This document shows positions 53,410-63,462 of a stretch of DNA of 64,000 nucleotides, one piece after another; within the stretch, counting starts at the first letter, position 1; each line of letters begins with the position of its first letter. The DNA is from Mucilaginibacter inviolabilis (GTDB lineage Bacteria > Bacteroidota > Bacteroidia > Sphingobacteriales > Sphingobacteriaceae): the NCBI RefSeq assembly GCF_011089895.1, contig NZ_JAANAT010000001.1, positions 1,922,001 through 1,986,000 on the forward strand, given 5' to 3'. Made by a program: the position numbers and the translations under genes. Below the pieces are notes generated by a model, which did not search any database, was not told the origin of the DNA, and worked only from the letters and a program-made list of their open reading frames with translations.

Positions 53410-55332
53410 TCATGGAGTCCACTGATAAAGCACTACTTTATTAGCATTATAATCATCCTTCGTGATCAGGTATTGACCGTTCGATTTACGGTAAGCGCTG
53501 ATGCCATACATCGAGTCGACATCATTGCCAACATAAACATCATTATTACTGGTCATGCTCAACACTAATGCTCCGGTAGCCAAATCAAAAATATCGATAT
53601 TCGGCATCGCATAATAGCCCACAAATACATAATTCCCAGCCGCAGTCATAGATTTTGCCTGGCCCCTGGTTAAAGTAATAACGGTATTGGGTGTGCGGTT
53701 ACCAGCCTTCCATCCGTTATAAACCTCTATCCGGTTTCCGATAAGCGTCCAATCATTATTGCCACCTGCTAATATCATCCGGTCGCCATTTGGTAAATAT
53801 ATCAAACGGTTGAGACGGGCTATACTTGCCGGTACAGGTGTACTCACGGGCGAAGCCCAGGTTGGTTTTCCATTGCCGCCAAATCCGGTTAATTCGTAAT
53901 ATTGAATAGCATTGGTTTTATCTTGCGAGGTCCATACATTACCCAGGGAATCCAGTGCAAAACCATTGCGTATTTTGGTAAATGAATCACCAGGGATGGC
54001 AATATAGCCATCGGTGTTTCTGTTAAAATAAAAACTATACAAAACATCCGGATTCTGACCGCAGGCAATCAGGATCTTTTTTCCGCCAACATCGGCAAAC
54101 TGCCCGAAGTGTAACCCTCTTGAAGGGTCACTGATATTGATACGTGGATCAGATGGGTACCGGAAAGGGTCAATAGTATTACCCTTATATCTTCCGCCTC
54201 CGGTACCGCTATAGGTATAAAAAATGTTCGCACTGTAAAAATCGGCACCATCTGTTCCTGAATCAGCAGCGGCATTTCCTTCAAAATTGAGCGCCTGTAA
54301 CTCCCACAATAAATTGCCCGAAGCGCCGTAACAATGAATATCCGTCGCACCGTTACGTCCCAGATCCCAGGAACCTCCCCATGGATTATTGAGCACATAT
54401 AATTGACCGGTGTTATCCTTTCCTATACCTACTATCCGGGTAAATCGCTTATCTCCGGTTTGGCCGCGAATACCCATAGTTGATTCCAGGTAACCGCCGG
54501 TAACACCAAAAGTGCCCTGTAATTGAGGCGTTGATGCCAGGTTAGTATAAATTTTGATATTTTGATCCGGGCCTTGATCGCCAACATAAAGCAGGCCGGC
54601 CGCCTTGTCACAATAGAGTGCAGAAGGCTGGGCATTTGCCCCCATTGTAATAACCGGTCCGGCAACGCCGCTGGTACTAAAACTTTTTAACTGCCCCGCG
54701 CTCATCTGCGTAACCCACAATTGAGATTGGCCGTCTATAGTTATTGCTCCGGGTTCTGTAACCGTCCATTCTCTTAACAGAGAACCGGTTTTAGAATATA
54801 CTCCAATCCTGTTTCCGGCAAAATCACTTACAAAAATCTCATTGCCATTAATCACAATCCCACGAATAGCTTCTCCCGTACCATTACTCGCTTTAAAAAG
54901 CAGATCACGTGTTTTCGAATTTCGGTTATAGCGACCGATGTACCCGGAATTTGGTGCTTGCTGTGCCGTATAAATATAAGTTGAATCGCCACCTATAGCA
55001 CTACCCTGGGAATCTTTTGTGCCTCCCATGGCCCCTATAGTGTTGCCATTTTGGTATATGCCTATATTTCTTCCCTTTTCATCCCAAAGAGATGCGGTAT
55101 AAACAACACCTTCTGGTGATACCCACATTGACCGGGCAGCATTCCCTACATAGTTAGTAACAGCAGGAAAATTGTTTCCAAACCAGGTAACTGTATAATC
55201 ATTAACAGAATTGGTATTCTTTTGATGATTAATAGCTTTTAAATGATCATTGGTTGAGGTCATTTGCTTTGTACAATTGGTAATTATACCGGTAAAGCAA
55301 AACAACAGTGTGTAAATTAAGCTCTTTTTCAT
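53410..55332 (-). CDS. Beta-propeller surface lipoprotein of the PUL
   Basis: 640 residues, lipobox GIITNC (Cys 20). After about 60 linker residues come repeated four-stranded units, e.g. AARSMWVSPEGVVYTASLWD, AIRGIVINGNEIFVSDFAGN, GAITIDGQSQLWVTQMSAGQ, PSALYCDKAAGLLYVGDQGP, and NGFALDSLGNVWTSQDKTNA, which indicate an NHL/SMP-30-like propeller. No catalytic residues recognised. It lies directly after susD (17 bases) where surface glycan-binding proteins are usually encoded, so glycan binding is a plausible role. Known SusE/SGBP proteins have other folds, so this is only inference. Confidence 0.7.
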   Translation of the reverse strand: MKKSLIYTLLFCFTGIITNCTKQMTSTNDHLKAINHQKNTNSVNDYTVTWFGNNFPAVTNYVGNAARSMWVSPEGVVYTASLWDEKGRNIGIYQNGNTIGAMGGTKDSQGSAIGGDSTYIYTAQQAPNSGYIGRYNRNSKTRDLLFKASNGTGEAIRGIVINGNEIFVSDFAGNRIGVYSKTGSLLREWTVTEPGAITIDGQSQLWVTQMSAGQLKSFSTSGVAGPVITMGANAQPSALYCDKAAGLLYVGDQGPDQNIKIYTNLASTPQLQGTFGVTGGYLESTMGIRGQTGDKRFTRIVGIGKDNTGQLYVLNNPWGGSWDLGRNGATDIHCYGASGNLLWELQALNFEGNAAADSGTDGADFYSANIFYTYSGTGGGRYKGNTIDPFRYPSDPRINISDPSRGLHFGQFADVGGKKILIACGQNPDVLYSFYFNRNTDGYIAIPGDSFTKIRNGFALDSLGNVWTSQDKTNAIQYYELTGFGGNGKPTWASPVSTPVPASIARLNRLIYLPNGDRMILAGGNNDWTLIGNRIEVYNGWKAGNRTPNTVITLTRGQAKSMTAAGNYVFVGYYAMPNIDIFDLATGALVLSMTSNNDVYVGNDVDSMYGISAYRKSNGQYLITKDDYNANKVVLYQWTP

Positions 55333-55349
55333 AATGGTAATAAGTAGGG

Positions 55350-56753
55350 TTAATAGCCAGGGTTTTGTTGTAATTTAGGATTACGGCCAACCTCACGAAG
55401 CGGAATAGGCCATAAAGTTTGATTCGTACTGATTCCGAGGACAGCCGCGGCACGACCAGTTCTAACCAGGTCATCAAAGCGTTGTCCTTCAAAGCACAGC
55501 TCTTTCATCCGCTCATTTTCAATAGCCTGCGTCAGGTTATAACCATTAACGGTATCATTTGCACTGGGAAAATCCCGACTGGAAGCTGTGTTTAATGGCA
55601 ATCCAAACGCCCTTCTCCGAATAATGTTCAAGGCATCTGTTGCCCCGTCAGTTTGTCCCAGATTATTCAGTGCTTCGGCCCGTATCAGTATAATATCGGC
55701 AAGTCTGATAGCTATAATATTAGGATCAGTACCATTGGTCAGTCTTAAATATTTACCTATATAAGGGACAGAGGGCGTGGCGGGACTATTGCTTACTGAT
55801 ACCGTCCTCCTGATATCGCCCGCTTCAAAGGCATTGATGATCTTATCTGTAGGTACAATCTGGTAACTGCCTCCCTGAATGCCGCTTGGGGCCGGAGTTG
55901 GTACATAAAAACTAAACAAACCATTGCTCTCAGATGATGAGCTTACATATTGAATTTCAAAAATAGATTCATTACTATTTTTAGATGATGCGGAGAACAT
56001 AGCTGCATATGACGATGCACCGGTTACAAGGTTATAAGTACTGTTATTCATTACCTCAAGCGCTTTTGCCGCCGCGTTGGTATAATCTTTCATAGCTAAA
56101 TATACTTTAGCCATAAGCGCTTTTGCCCCGCCCTGAGTAGCCCTTCCCCGGGTATCAATATTGGAGGGATAACTTAAGGGAAGATTAGGTTCAGCATTTT
56201 TCAGATCAGCAAGGATCTGAGCGTATACCTGATCGGTTGTAGAGCGCGCTATGGTAAAGTCAGCGTTGAAAGAATCATAAGGTACGGTTACAAGTGGTAC
56301 CCCACCAAAGGCTTTTAGCAGGTTAAAGTAAAAATAGGCTCGCATAAAATAAGCCTCACTCAGGATCCGCTCTTTTTGCCCGGCGGCAAACAAACTGCTG
56401 TTAATATTGGGCACATTTTTTAGTACATCATTACACCGGCCTATTCCCAAATAGTTATTTTGCCAATAGGAAGCCACTATAGCATTGTCAACCGTAATTC
56501 CATGCTGTGAAAATGGACTGTAGTTAATTAGTAAGGCATTGGCCAAATCGGATGCTGCGTCAAAAGCCACCGGATATTGGGTAGATAATGCCTGGGCCGC
56601 ATCATAAATACCAGTTGCTGCTGCTTCGGCATCACCAGGGGTTTTATAAAAATTTTCTTCCGTGATTTTATCCTGTGGAACCTGGTCAAGTACTTTGGTG
56701 CACGAATTAAGTACAAATACTGGTATAAGAAGTGTTATTAAAAACTTTTTCAT
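55350..56753 (-). CDS. RagB/SusD family nutrient-uptake lipoprotein
   Basis: 467 residues from MKKFLITLLIPVFVLNSC (lipid Cys 18); a further 49 in-frame upstream codons overlap the end of susC and carry no signal. SusD features: VLDQVPQDKITEENFYKTPG, ERILSEAYFMRAYFYFNLLK (TPR-like), GGVPLVTVPY, ALMAKVYLAMKDYTNAAAKA and the C-terminal ENERMKELCFEGQRFDDLVR ending LQQNPGY. It follows susC by ten bases. It would bind the oligosaccharide at the surface and cover the SusC channel. Confidence 0.95.
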   Translation of the reverse strand: MKKFLITLLIPVFVLNSCTKVLDQVPQDKITEENFYKTPGDAEAAATGIYDAAQALSTQYPVAFDAASDLANALLINYSPFSQHGITVDNAIVASYWQNNYLGIGRCNDVLKNVPNINSSLFAAGQKERILSEAYFMRAYFYFNLLKAFGGVPLVTVPYDSFNADFTIARSTTDQVYAQILADLKNAEPNLPLSYPSNIDTRGRATQGGAKALMAKVYLAMKDYTNAAAKALEVMNNSTYNLVTGASSYAAMFSASSKNSNESIFEIQYVSSSSESNGLFSFYVPTPAPSGIQGGSYQIVPTDKIINAFEAGDIRRTVSVSNSPATPSVPYIGKYLRLTNGTDPNIIAIRLADIILIRAEALNNLGQTDGATDALNIIRRRAFGLPLNTASSRDFPSANDTVNGYNLTQAIENERMKELCFEGQRFDDLVRTGRAAAVLGISTNQTLWPIPLREVGRNPKLQQNPGY

Positions 56754-56763
56754 AATGGATGAA

Positions 56764-59700
56764 TTAAAAACTAACATTGATGCCTGCACTGATGGTACGT
56801 GGTTGTGGCTGAACCGCATAATCAATACCGAGTTGTGAATTTTTGACCGACTGGTTTTGCGCTTCCGGATCATATCCGGAGTATTTAGTCCATAGAGCAA
56901 GGTTTTGTCCGCTCAGAAATACTTTTGCCGATTGAATTCGCAGTCTTTTTAAAACAGATGCTGGGATATTGTAGTTCAATGTGATGTTTTTGAGCCTGAT
57001 AAAGGAACCATTCTCTACCCAACGTGATGACATTTCTCCATTGGTAAGACTATTGGTAACCACCGGATCGTTAAAAACGGCTTTAGGCACATTGGTAACA
57101 GTATTAGCAGGTGTCCATCGATTCAGCGTTGTTGTGTTACCGTTATTGTAACCAGCCATGCGCTCCAAGATAGCCCTGGTTTGGTTATATACCTGGTTAC
57201 CATACGAGAAATAAAGGAAGATGCTAAGATCAAATCCCTTATAACTGAAAGTATTCGTAAATCCACCGGTGAATTTAGGTAACGCGTTCCCAATGATAAC
57301 TCTATCTGCAGCGTTAATTTTTCCATCACCATTCGTATCCTGATAGATCATATTTCCAGTTGCCGGATTTACACCCAGGCTCTTATAGCCAAAAAAAGAT
57401 CCAACAGGTTCGCCTACACGATAAATACTCGTAGGGAGTGTTGTGCCATAAAGCCCCGGTAAACTTTCTGTAAAATCGGAACTGCTGGGATCGCCCACAA
57501 CCAACTGTGGTAAATCGGTGATCTTGTTCCGGTTAAAAGACATATTATAATTTGTACTCCAGGCAAATTTGCCCCTGATATTATCGGTACTCACATTGAT
57601 ATCGATGCCCTTATTTTGCAGCTTACCTATGTTTGCTCCATTTGTTCTGGCGAAACCCGAAGTATAAGGCAGATCCAATTTAAAGATCAACCGGTTTGTT
57701 TGTTTAAGGTAAGCGTCGACCGTGATGTTAATGCGACTATTGAAAAGGGAAAGATCCAATCCGATGTTTGTTTGCGTGGTAGCTTCCCAGCTTAAATCTT
57801 TATTTGATAGTGTCGAGGCGGCAATTCCTGGCTCTGTACCGTAGTTAACCCCAGTGGCATAGGTTGCCAATGACGGAAAATCATTTCCTAAACCTTCCTG
57901 GCTCCCGGAAACACCGATACTTGCACGTAACTTCAAATCATCAATGAAGGTTTGATTCTTCATAAATGATTCATTACTAATGCGCCAGCCACCAGAGATA
58001 GTTGGGAAGAATCCATATTTTTGGTTTGTACCAAAACGCGAAGAGCCGTCAATACGTCCGGCTACTTGTACCAGGTACCGATCCCTGTAATTATAATTGA
58101 CACGTCCAAAATAAGAGAGCAATCCGGATTTAGAGCGATAGTCACTTGCTTCTGTACGATTTGTAAAACCGGTTATCGCCTCAATCAAATCTGTAGCATT
58201 GGTATTCCCGGCTGCACCAATTCTGCGGATACTGGTCACCTGGGTACTTTCGCCAATCACTCCAGAAAGCGAGTGTCCTTTGGGTAAATTTGCGGTATAA
58301 GTAAGGGTATTCTCGTTTAGCCAAAGCAACTGCGTAAAAAAGTCAGCAGCCCCGGTTGCAGCGCTTTGGTTGTTGATTTGGGTAGATTGATAACGATCAT
58401 CCTGGATACCTTGATTATCCATACCAAAACTCGTCCGGAATTTCAGATTTGGCAGAATAGTATACTCTCCAAAAATATTACCAACATAACGGTCAACAAT
58501 AGACACAAAACGAAGATTATTAGCCAGCATGACCGGGTTGGTAGCTCTGCGGTTAACATCATAATAATAGCTTCCATCAGCATTATAAATCGGGTAATTG
58601 GGATTATATATCAATGCATTAGCAAGAACAGATTGGCCGGAAAAACTATTATCGATACGATTATTTAACGAGTGCATACCATTCATACTTATGCCGATCT
58701 TTAAATCATCTGTTGCTTTATATTCCAGATTTATCCGTCCGTTGAAACGCTTAAAATGTTGCCGGCCTACAATTGTGCCTGTTTGATCAAGATATCCAAG
58801 CGATAAATAATGAGTGATATTTTTATCTCCACCTGAAATAGATAGATTGTATTCGGAGATGGGTGCATTCCTAAAAATGGCATCCTGCCAATTGGTATTG
58901 GTGCCAGTTTTAACAATTGCAGGGTCAACCGGAAGATTTGCATTGGCACGTTCTTCCGTAATCAGATCTACATATTGGTCGGCATTAAGTAAGGAAAGTC
59001 GTTTTTTCACTGTTGCCACACCGGTATAAGCATTGAAATTAAAGCGGGCTCTTCCGGCCTTACCTTTCTTAGTCGTTATCAGGATTACACCGGCAGCGGC
59101 GCGAGAGCCATAGATAGCTGTTGCCGCTGCATCTTTTAGTACCTCAATAGATTCCACATCATTGGGGTTAATATCATTGGTAGCGGTTATCCGTTGACCG
59201 TCCCCACCAAGCGGAGATACTCCAGCAGGAATATTATTCATCGGCACACCATCAATTACATATAATGGCCGGTTTTCACCAAACAACGATCCGTTACCCC
59301 GGATACGGATATAAGTTTCGTCGCCCGGCGCACCTGAGTTCTGAACCACCTGAACACCCGCTACTTTTCCTTGCAACGCTGCATCAAGATTGGTTACCGG
59401 TACTCTCGCAATTTCTTCGCCTTTAACAGAGGCAACAGATGATGTCAGATCTTTCCTTGTTTGGGTGCCATAACCCACCACTACTACCTCGTTAAGTGAT
59501 TTTGAATCCTCAACCAATTCAATAGAAAGGTTTGTTTTACCACCTACCAGCACTTCTTGTTTAACAAACCCAATCATACTGAATATCAGCATATCGTTGG
59601 TACTCGCTTTAATTGTAAAATGTCCGGTCGCATCTGTAACTGATCCTCCTTTTATTCCTTTAACAGCAATAGTTACACCTGGCAATGGTTGTCCCTTACT

Positions 59701-59877
59701 GGTAACTACGCCTGTAATAACTTCCTCGGGAAGGTGATGGAATTTTTTGTTTTTAATAGCTGAATATGAAGTAAGCGGAGCTGCTATAACAGTAAAAATA
59801 AGGCCGCACCATACATGTATAGCACAAAGCTTTAATACTTGATGTCTATACCTCCATTGAAGTAAAAATTGTTTCAT
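56764..59877 (-). CDS. SusC/RagA TonB-linked outer membrane protein (PUL transporter)
   Basis: 1037 residues. Signal peptide with a long basic start (MKQFLLQWRYRHQVLKL), then a carboxypeptidase-regulatory-like domain (ITGVVTSKGQPLPGVTIAVK), the TonB box and plug (NEVVVVGYGTQTRKDLTSSV; GEEIARVPVTNLDAALQGKV; VLKDAAATAIYGSRAAAGVI) and the barrel, ending in QPRTISAGINVSF. Unlike the SusC at 4544-7915 it has no STN domain, so it does not signal to a FecR protein; regulation must come from elsewhere, such as the membrane-anchored protein at 46833. First gene of the PUL operon. Confidence 0.95.
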   Translation of the reverse strand: MKQFLLQWRYRHQVLKLCAIHVWCGLIFTVIAAPLTSYSAIKNKKFHHLPEEVITGVVTSKGQPLPGVTIAVKGIKGGSVTDATGHFTIKASTNDMLIFSMIGFVKQEVLVGGKTNLSIELVEDSKSLNEVVVVGYGTQTRKDLTSSVASVKGEEIARVPVTNLDAALQGKVAGVQVVQNSGAPGDETYIRIRGNGSLFGENRPLYVIDGVPMNNIPAGVSPLGGDGQRITATNDINPNDVESIEVLKDAAATAIYGSRAAAGVILITTKKGKAGRARFNFNAYTGVATVKKRLSLLNADQYVDLITEERANANLPVDPAIVKTGTNTNWQDAIFRNAPISEYNLSISGGDKNITHYLSLGYLDQTGTIVGRQHFKRFNGRINLEYKATDDLKIGISMNGMHSLNNRIDNSFSGQSVLANALIYNPNYPIYNADGSYYYDVNRRATNPVMLANNLRFVSIVDRYVGNIFGEYTILPNLKFRTSFGMDNQGIQDDRYQSTQINNQSAATGAADFFTQLLWLNENTLTYTANLPKGHSLSGVIGESTQVTSIRRIGAAGNTNATDLIEAITGFTNRTEASDYRSKSGLLSYFGRVNYNYRDRYLVQVAGRIDGSSRFGTNQKYGFFPTISGGWRISNESFMKNQTFIDDLKLRASIGVSGSQEGLGNDFPSLATYATGVNYGTEPGIAASTLSNKDLSWEATTQTNIGLDLSLFNSRINITVDAYLKQTNRLIFKLDLPYTSGFARTNGANIGKLQNKGIDINVSTDNIRGKFAWSTNYNMSFNRNKITDLPQLVVGDPSSSDFTESLPGLYGTTLPTSIYRVGEPVGSFFGYKSLGVNPATGNMIYQDTNGDGKINAADRVIIGNALPKFTGGFTNTFSYKGFDLSIFLYFSYGNQVYNQTRAILERMAGYNNGNTTTLNRWTPANTVTNVPKAVFNDPVVTNSLTNGEMSSRWVENGSFIRLKNITLNYNIPASVLKRLRIQSAKVFLSGQNLALWTKYSGYDPEAQNQSVKNSQLGIDYAVQPQPRTISAGINVSF

Positions 59878-60422
59878 AATTAATTATTAATTGTCAAATT
59901 GGTTTCGATCCCGATGACGTCATCAGATGCATATAGTTTGTTACGATGTGCAAACTGACATTTCCTACTCTGAGCAGCATGCATACTCAACGATGGCGCA
60001 TGAATTTAATATGGGCAATCAGCAGGAAAAGAGTCATTATTATAATTGGTTGACGGTGCCCCAAACTTATCCGTGTTCCATTTGCAACTGTATCCGGTGA
60101 TGTCGGGCGACTATCGTCTAAGCAAACATATTATTACTGCTTGCAAAATCGGTCAGGCAAAATCAGGCATTTACATGCAAAGTCTAACAAAATCAGAAAA
60201 TGCAAATAATGAAGCAATTGAATAGAGTGTTACTGTGAGTGAAGCAGGAAGTCGGTAATCTTTTTCCTGGTCTCCTGACTTATCAATTTAATAGCAATTT
60301 AAGCGCTGTAAACCCTATCAAATAAATAAAGTTCAATATAACTGTAGCTGATTCCTAAACTACGGCACCAGCTGAGGAAAGCCTACAAAACTGCAGTTGA
60401 TTTTAAGTACTACAGAAGTACA
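59878..60422. other. Upstream region of the PUL operon
   Basis: 545 bases without a supported gene. It contains a perfect 12-base palindrome, GATGACGTCATC at 59913-59924, about 36 bases before the susC start, which is a possible operator. A 41-codon ATG frame at 60100-60225 is not supported. No clear -33/-7 pair was found. Confidence 0.45.
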
Positions 60423-61859
60423 TTAGTGTTCCATTTTTGAAGTAACAAGAATAAGCTTTTCGAATTGTATAAAATCCTTGTCCAGCTTTGCTGTCAGTTT
60501 TTGCTTTATGTCCGGTTCTTTGATAAAAGAGTATTTTATACTGTTGTACACAATTTCTTTAATGTCCTGGTAAGTAAATTCCGGGTATCTGTTAGCCAAT
60601 AATACATATTGCTCTGTTAGGTTTGTCCTTAAAACTCCGGCATCATCTGAGCTTATTACAATTGGTACTTGAAACTCTTTATAAAGGGTAACAGGGTGGC
60701 GGCCTTCTTTAACTTTTAAAATGAATTCGTTGCTCGAAAGATTTATTTCGACAGCTATCCCCTTTTTCTTCATATAGTTCATTAAAGCATAACTATTTGT
60801 TTCATACGGCATATCCACACCGTGCCCAATGCGCGAGGCGCCCGCATCAAATACAGCTGCATTAATATGCCAGTTGAGCTCTTCTGGTTTTACCAGGCCC
60901 AGTGTAAGTTCTCCGGCATGCATAGAATACTTAACTCCGGGATATTTCATATGGAGATATCTAAACATCTGCATATGTAACCAATAATCCCGCATCGCTA
61001 TATCATTATTTTCTGGCGAAAGGATATTAACACCCACAATTAATGGGTTTTTACTGGCTGCATCAAAAGCCGATAATAGTCGCTTAAAAACTTCAGTTGC
61101 TTCAAAAGTCCTTACGGTGTAAGTCTGGTAGCGCATCGTAAACAAATCATCATCGATATGTAATGAGCTGTGAGTTTTAGTAATTGTATTTGCGCTGAAA
61201 TTATCTGCACAGGAGATAATATCTTTTTTTATTAACTCCCCATAAACCGTATCCAGGATCGCTTGACAGTGCGTTACATTTTTTTCTTTTAATACCACCT
61301 GAAGTTTGGGGTCAAACTGTAAGCTTACATCATCTGTACGACCACATGCCGGTGAAAAAAACGTAGTTTCTATATAACTCACATGTTCATCGATCGCGCG
61401 TTTCTTTATCTCCAGTAACCCTGTCTCCACATCATTTCTGCTGGCAATACTAAAATTCGGAAACGTTTCGAAAAATTGCTTATCTGAAGGGATACTTACC
61501 TGGTTATAGTCTTTTATAGACCATTTTTGCAGAAGCCTAAATTTATATTCTGATAGTTGTCCATCTTTTTCCAGCGTGCTGAATTTTGTCCAGTTCTCAT
61601 CCTCGGAAGTTTTCCTGTTGTTTACTTCCAGCGTCTGCTTATTTAGAAAATAATCCTTTTCAATAACGTATTTAATAAACGTTTCGGCATAAACTGAACC
61701 GCTGTAGTGATGATGAAGGTCGCCCCCTTTGGGCATTTGTGAGAAAAAGGCTGTAAGTTTTGCCGGATTATTCCTGATTTTGTCCAAATAAGTATTGACC
61801 GATTGTGCATCGACAGAAAAATAAAAAAATAAAAAAATTAAGGTAAGATACTTTTTCAT
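60423..61859 (-). CDS. Secreted adenosine deaminase family protein
   Basis: 478 residues with a signal peptide (LIFLFFYFSVDAQ), longer than cytoplasmic adenosine deaminase (about 340). Metal and catalytic motifs: GGDLHHHYSGSV (zinc His pair), YSMHAGELTLG (His-Ala-Gly-Glu), SRIGHGVDMPYE (catalytic and zinc His) and VISSDDAGVLRT (zinc Asp). The N-terminal extension and SVDAQ signal resemble the exported ADGF-like group. It would deaminate adenosine outside the cytoplasm to inosine. The C11-type peptidase gene lies 67 bases upstream on the same strand. Confidence 0.9.
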   Translation of the reverse strand: MKKYLTLIFLFFYFSVDAQSVNTYLDKIRNNPAKLTAFFSQMPKGGDLHHHYSGSVYAETFIKYVIEKDYFLNKQTLEVNNRKTSEDENWTKFSTLEKDGQLSEYKFRLLQKWSIKDYNQVSIPSDKQFFETFPNFSIASRNDVETGLLEIKKRAIDEHVSYIETTFFSPACGRTDDVSLQFDPKLQVVLKEKNVTHCQAILDTVYGELIKKDIISCADNFSANTITKTHSSLHIDDDLFTMRYQTYTVRTFEATEVFKRLLSAFDAASKNPLIVGVNILSPENNDIAMRDYWLHMQMFRYLHMKYPGVKYSMHAGELTLGLVKPEELNWHINAAVFDAGASRIGHGVDMPYETNSYALMNYMKKKGIAVEINLSSNEFILKVKEGRHPVTLYKEFQVPIVISSDDAGVLRTNLTEQYVLLANRYPEFTYQDIKEIVYNSIKYSFIKEPDIKQKLTAKLDKDFIQFEKLILVTSKMEH

Positions 61860-61926
61860 AGAACCAATTTGGCTTGCAAAGTCATAAAGATCGGTCTTCT
61901 AAACGGAAGTACAGCTGTTTTATCAC

Positions 61927-63060
61927 TTATTGATCAAATAAAACCGAAAGTCCTGCATTGGTGTACCATTGTAATTTTTTATAGTAGGTCAGGTTTTTAT
62001 CTCCCTGATAAGGGATATAACTAGTTAACCCGGAGAACTTCCTGATAGGCACTCCTAAAAAGCTTGGAGTAGCCGCCTTGTATAAGATAACTTTGCCCAA
62101 AGCTTGATTAATACCATTCAGATCTGCAGCCTCGAAATTGTGCGTTAAGAAATCACCGAAATCATAATTAGGGACAGGAAAATTAGCCGTATAATCTAAA
62201 CGCTGGACACCAGCACTTATCAGCGCGTCACCATATTTTTTATGGCTAAGCATCAGCGTCTTCATTTGCGAAGCCAGGTCAGCCAGTTCGCTGGTTTTAA
62301 TTAATACTACTGTCGCAGAACGCCGGTCATCTGTGTAGGCGTTATAATAATTATAGTAGGCCTGGCCTACGTCGCTCAAATGATCTGGTGTTTGAAAAAG
62401 CAACGGAACGATATTTTGATAAGGAAAGCTTTCGGATAGCGTTTCTGTGGGAGAAGCAATAATATATTTGGCCTTGTCCTTAAACTCATACAACACCTCA
62501 ACGCCACCCATCGAGCATGCATCGAAGATCAGGAATTCCAGATTGTCGGGCAAGGCATTTTTCAGGTCTATGATATCCATTTCTTTTCCCGAATCTTCGC
62601 CAAATGAAAAAGTTTTGAGCTGACCGGAGGGAGGAGCCCAGGATGTAGCATGCGACCAGAGGATAAGACCATAACTTTGCGCCGGAAACTCGGCCTGTGC
62701 ATATTGAACTACATTATGAAGAAACTGAGCATCCGAAGGATTGCTGCTATTAAATACTTTAACGGTATCACTAACGATCCTGTTCACATCAGCATCAGCT
62801 TTGATCTTGAGCAAGTAGGAATTCGCACTGTTTGTTTTGATATAGACCAGTAAAGTTCCGTCTAATGCACCGGCGCCTTTTTCCATCATATTGATACTGT
62901 TCAGGGCATCATATCTCAAATCGTTGTTGGCCTCCATGTATACCAACACAGTCTTCTTTGCAATGCTTTTTTTTATCGCTCCCTCCTTTTTACAAGATAA
63001 TGAGGCGCTAAGAAAGAGAAAAATAAAAAACAGAAAAAAATTATGTTTTAGGGATTTCAT
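61927..63060 (-). CDS. Clostripain-related (C11) cysteine peptidase lipoprotein
   Basis: 377 residues with a lipobox (LSASLSC, Cys 23). C11 features: VLVYMEANNDLRYDALNSIN, catalytic His in LILWSHATSW (His 137) and catalytic Cys in LIFDACSMGGVEV (Cys 182). The typical linker cleavage region cannot be identified. Family members cut after Arg/Lys, and in Bacteroides can process surface proteins. It is divergent from a fimbrillin-like lipoprotein gene, a possible substrate or partner; that is inference only. Confidence 0.88.
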   Translation of the reverse strand: MKSLKHNFFLFFIFLFLSASLSCKKEGAIKKSIAKKTVLVYMEANNDLRYDALNSINMMEKGAGALDGTLLVYIKTNSANSYLLKIKADADVNRIVSDTVKVFNSSNPSDAQFLHNVVQYAQAEFPAQSYGLILWSHATSWAPPSGQLKTFSFGEDSGKEMDIIDLKNALPDNLEFLIFDACSMGGVEVLYEFKDKAKYIIASPTETLSESFPYQNIVPLLFQTPDHLSDVGQAYYNYYNAYTDDRRSATVVLIKTSELADLASQMKTLMLSHKKYGDALISAGVQRLDYTANFPVPNYDFGDFLTHNFEAADLNGINQALGKVILYKAATPSFLGVPIRKFSGLTSYIPYQGDKNLTYYKKLQWYTNAGLSVLFDQ

Positions 63061-63462
63061 GAACAGTAATCTCTGTTGCCCGGTGACAACATCATAAAAT
63101 CAGGAGAAGACAAATCTATCAGCCACAATAATTATTGTTCAGATTCATTGAATTCCTGGCCTGCAAAATTACATCTATCCGTCAAGTATTTTTATTATCA
63201 AATTGTTAACTATTGTTATATCATCAACCCTATTTTTTGACTATAGCGCAGGGAAATAATTTCATATAAATCTGATTATCAGTAATTAAAAAACTTTTTC
63301 AAGTTAACAAAATCTTGTCACCGGCTTAACCTCAAGGCTACATTCCGGCGTTTTCTTTGTGAGCTCAAACTTGTTAAGCCTTTGGATACAACTGCTGACC
63401 TTATCTAAAACTCCGCCCCTACCGTTTTAGGTCATTAACCTGCTAATCACTTAAAAATAAAT
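63061..63462. other. Divergent intergenic region between the C11 peptidase and fimbrillin-like genes
   Basis: 402 AT-rich bases holding both promoters. A 7-base inverted pair (GGCTTAA/TTAAGCC) lies about 50 bases apart near 63326 and 63376. No promoter pair fits the consensus well. I see nothing else. Confidence 0.4.

Noticed and set aside
60100..60225. 41-codon plus-strand frame upstream of the PUL
   Set aside because: No homology recognised, no promoter, composition not clearly coding.
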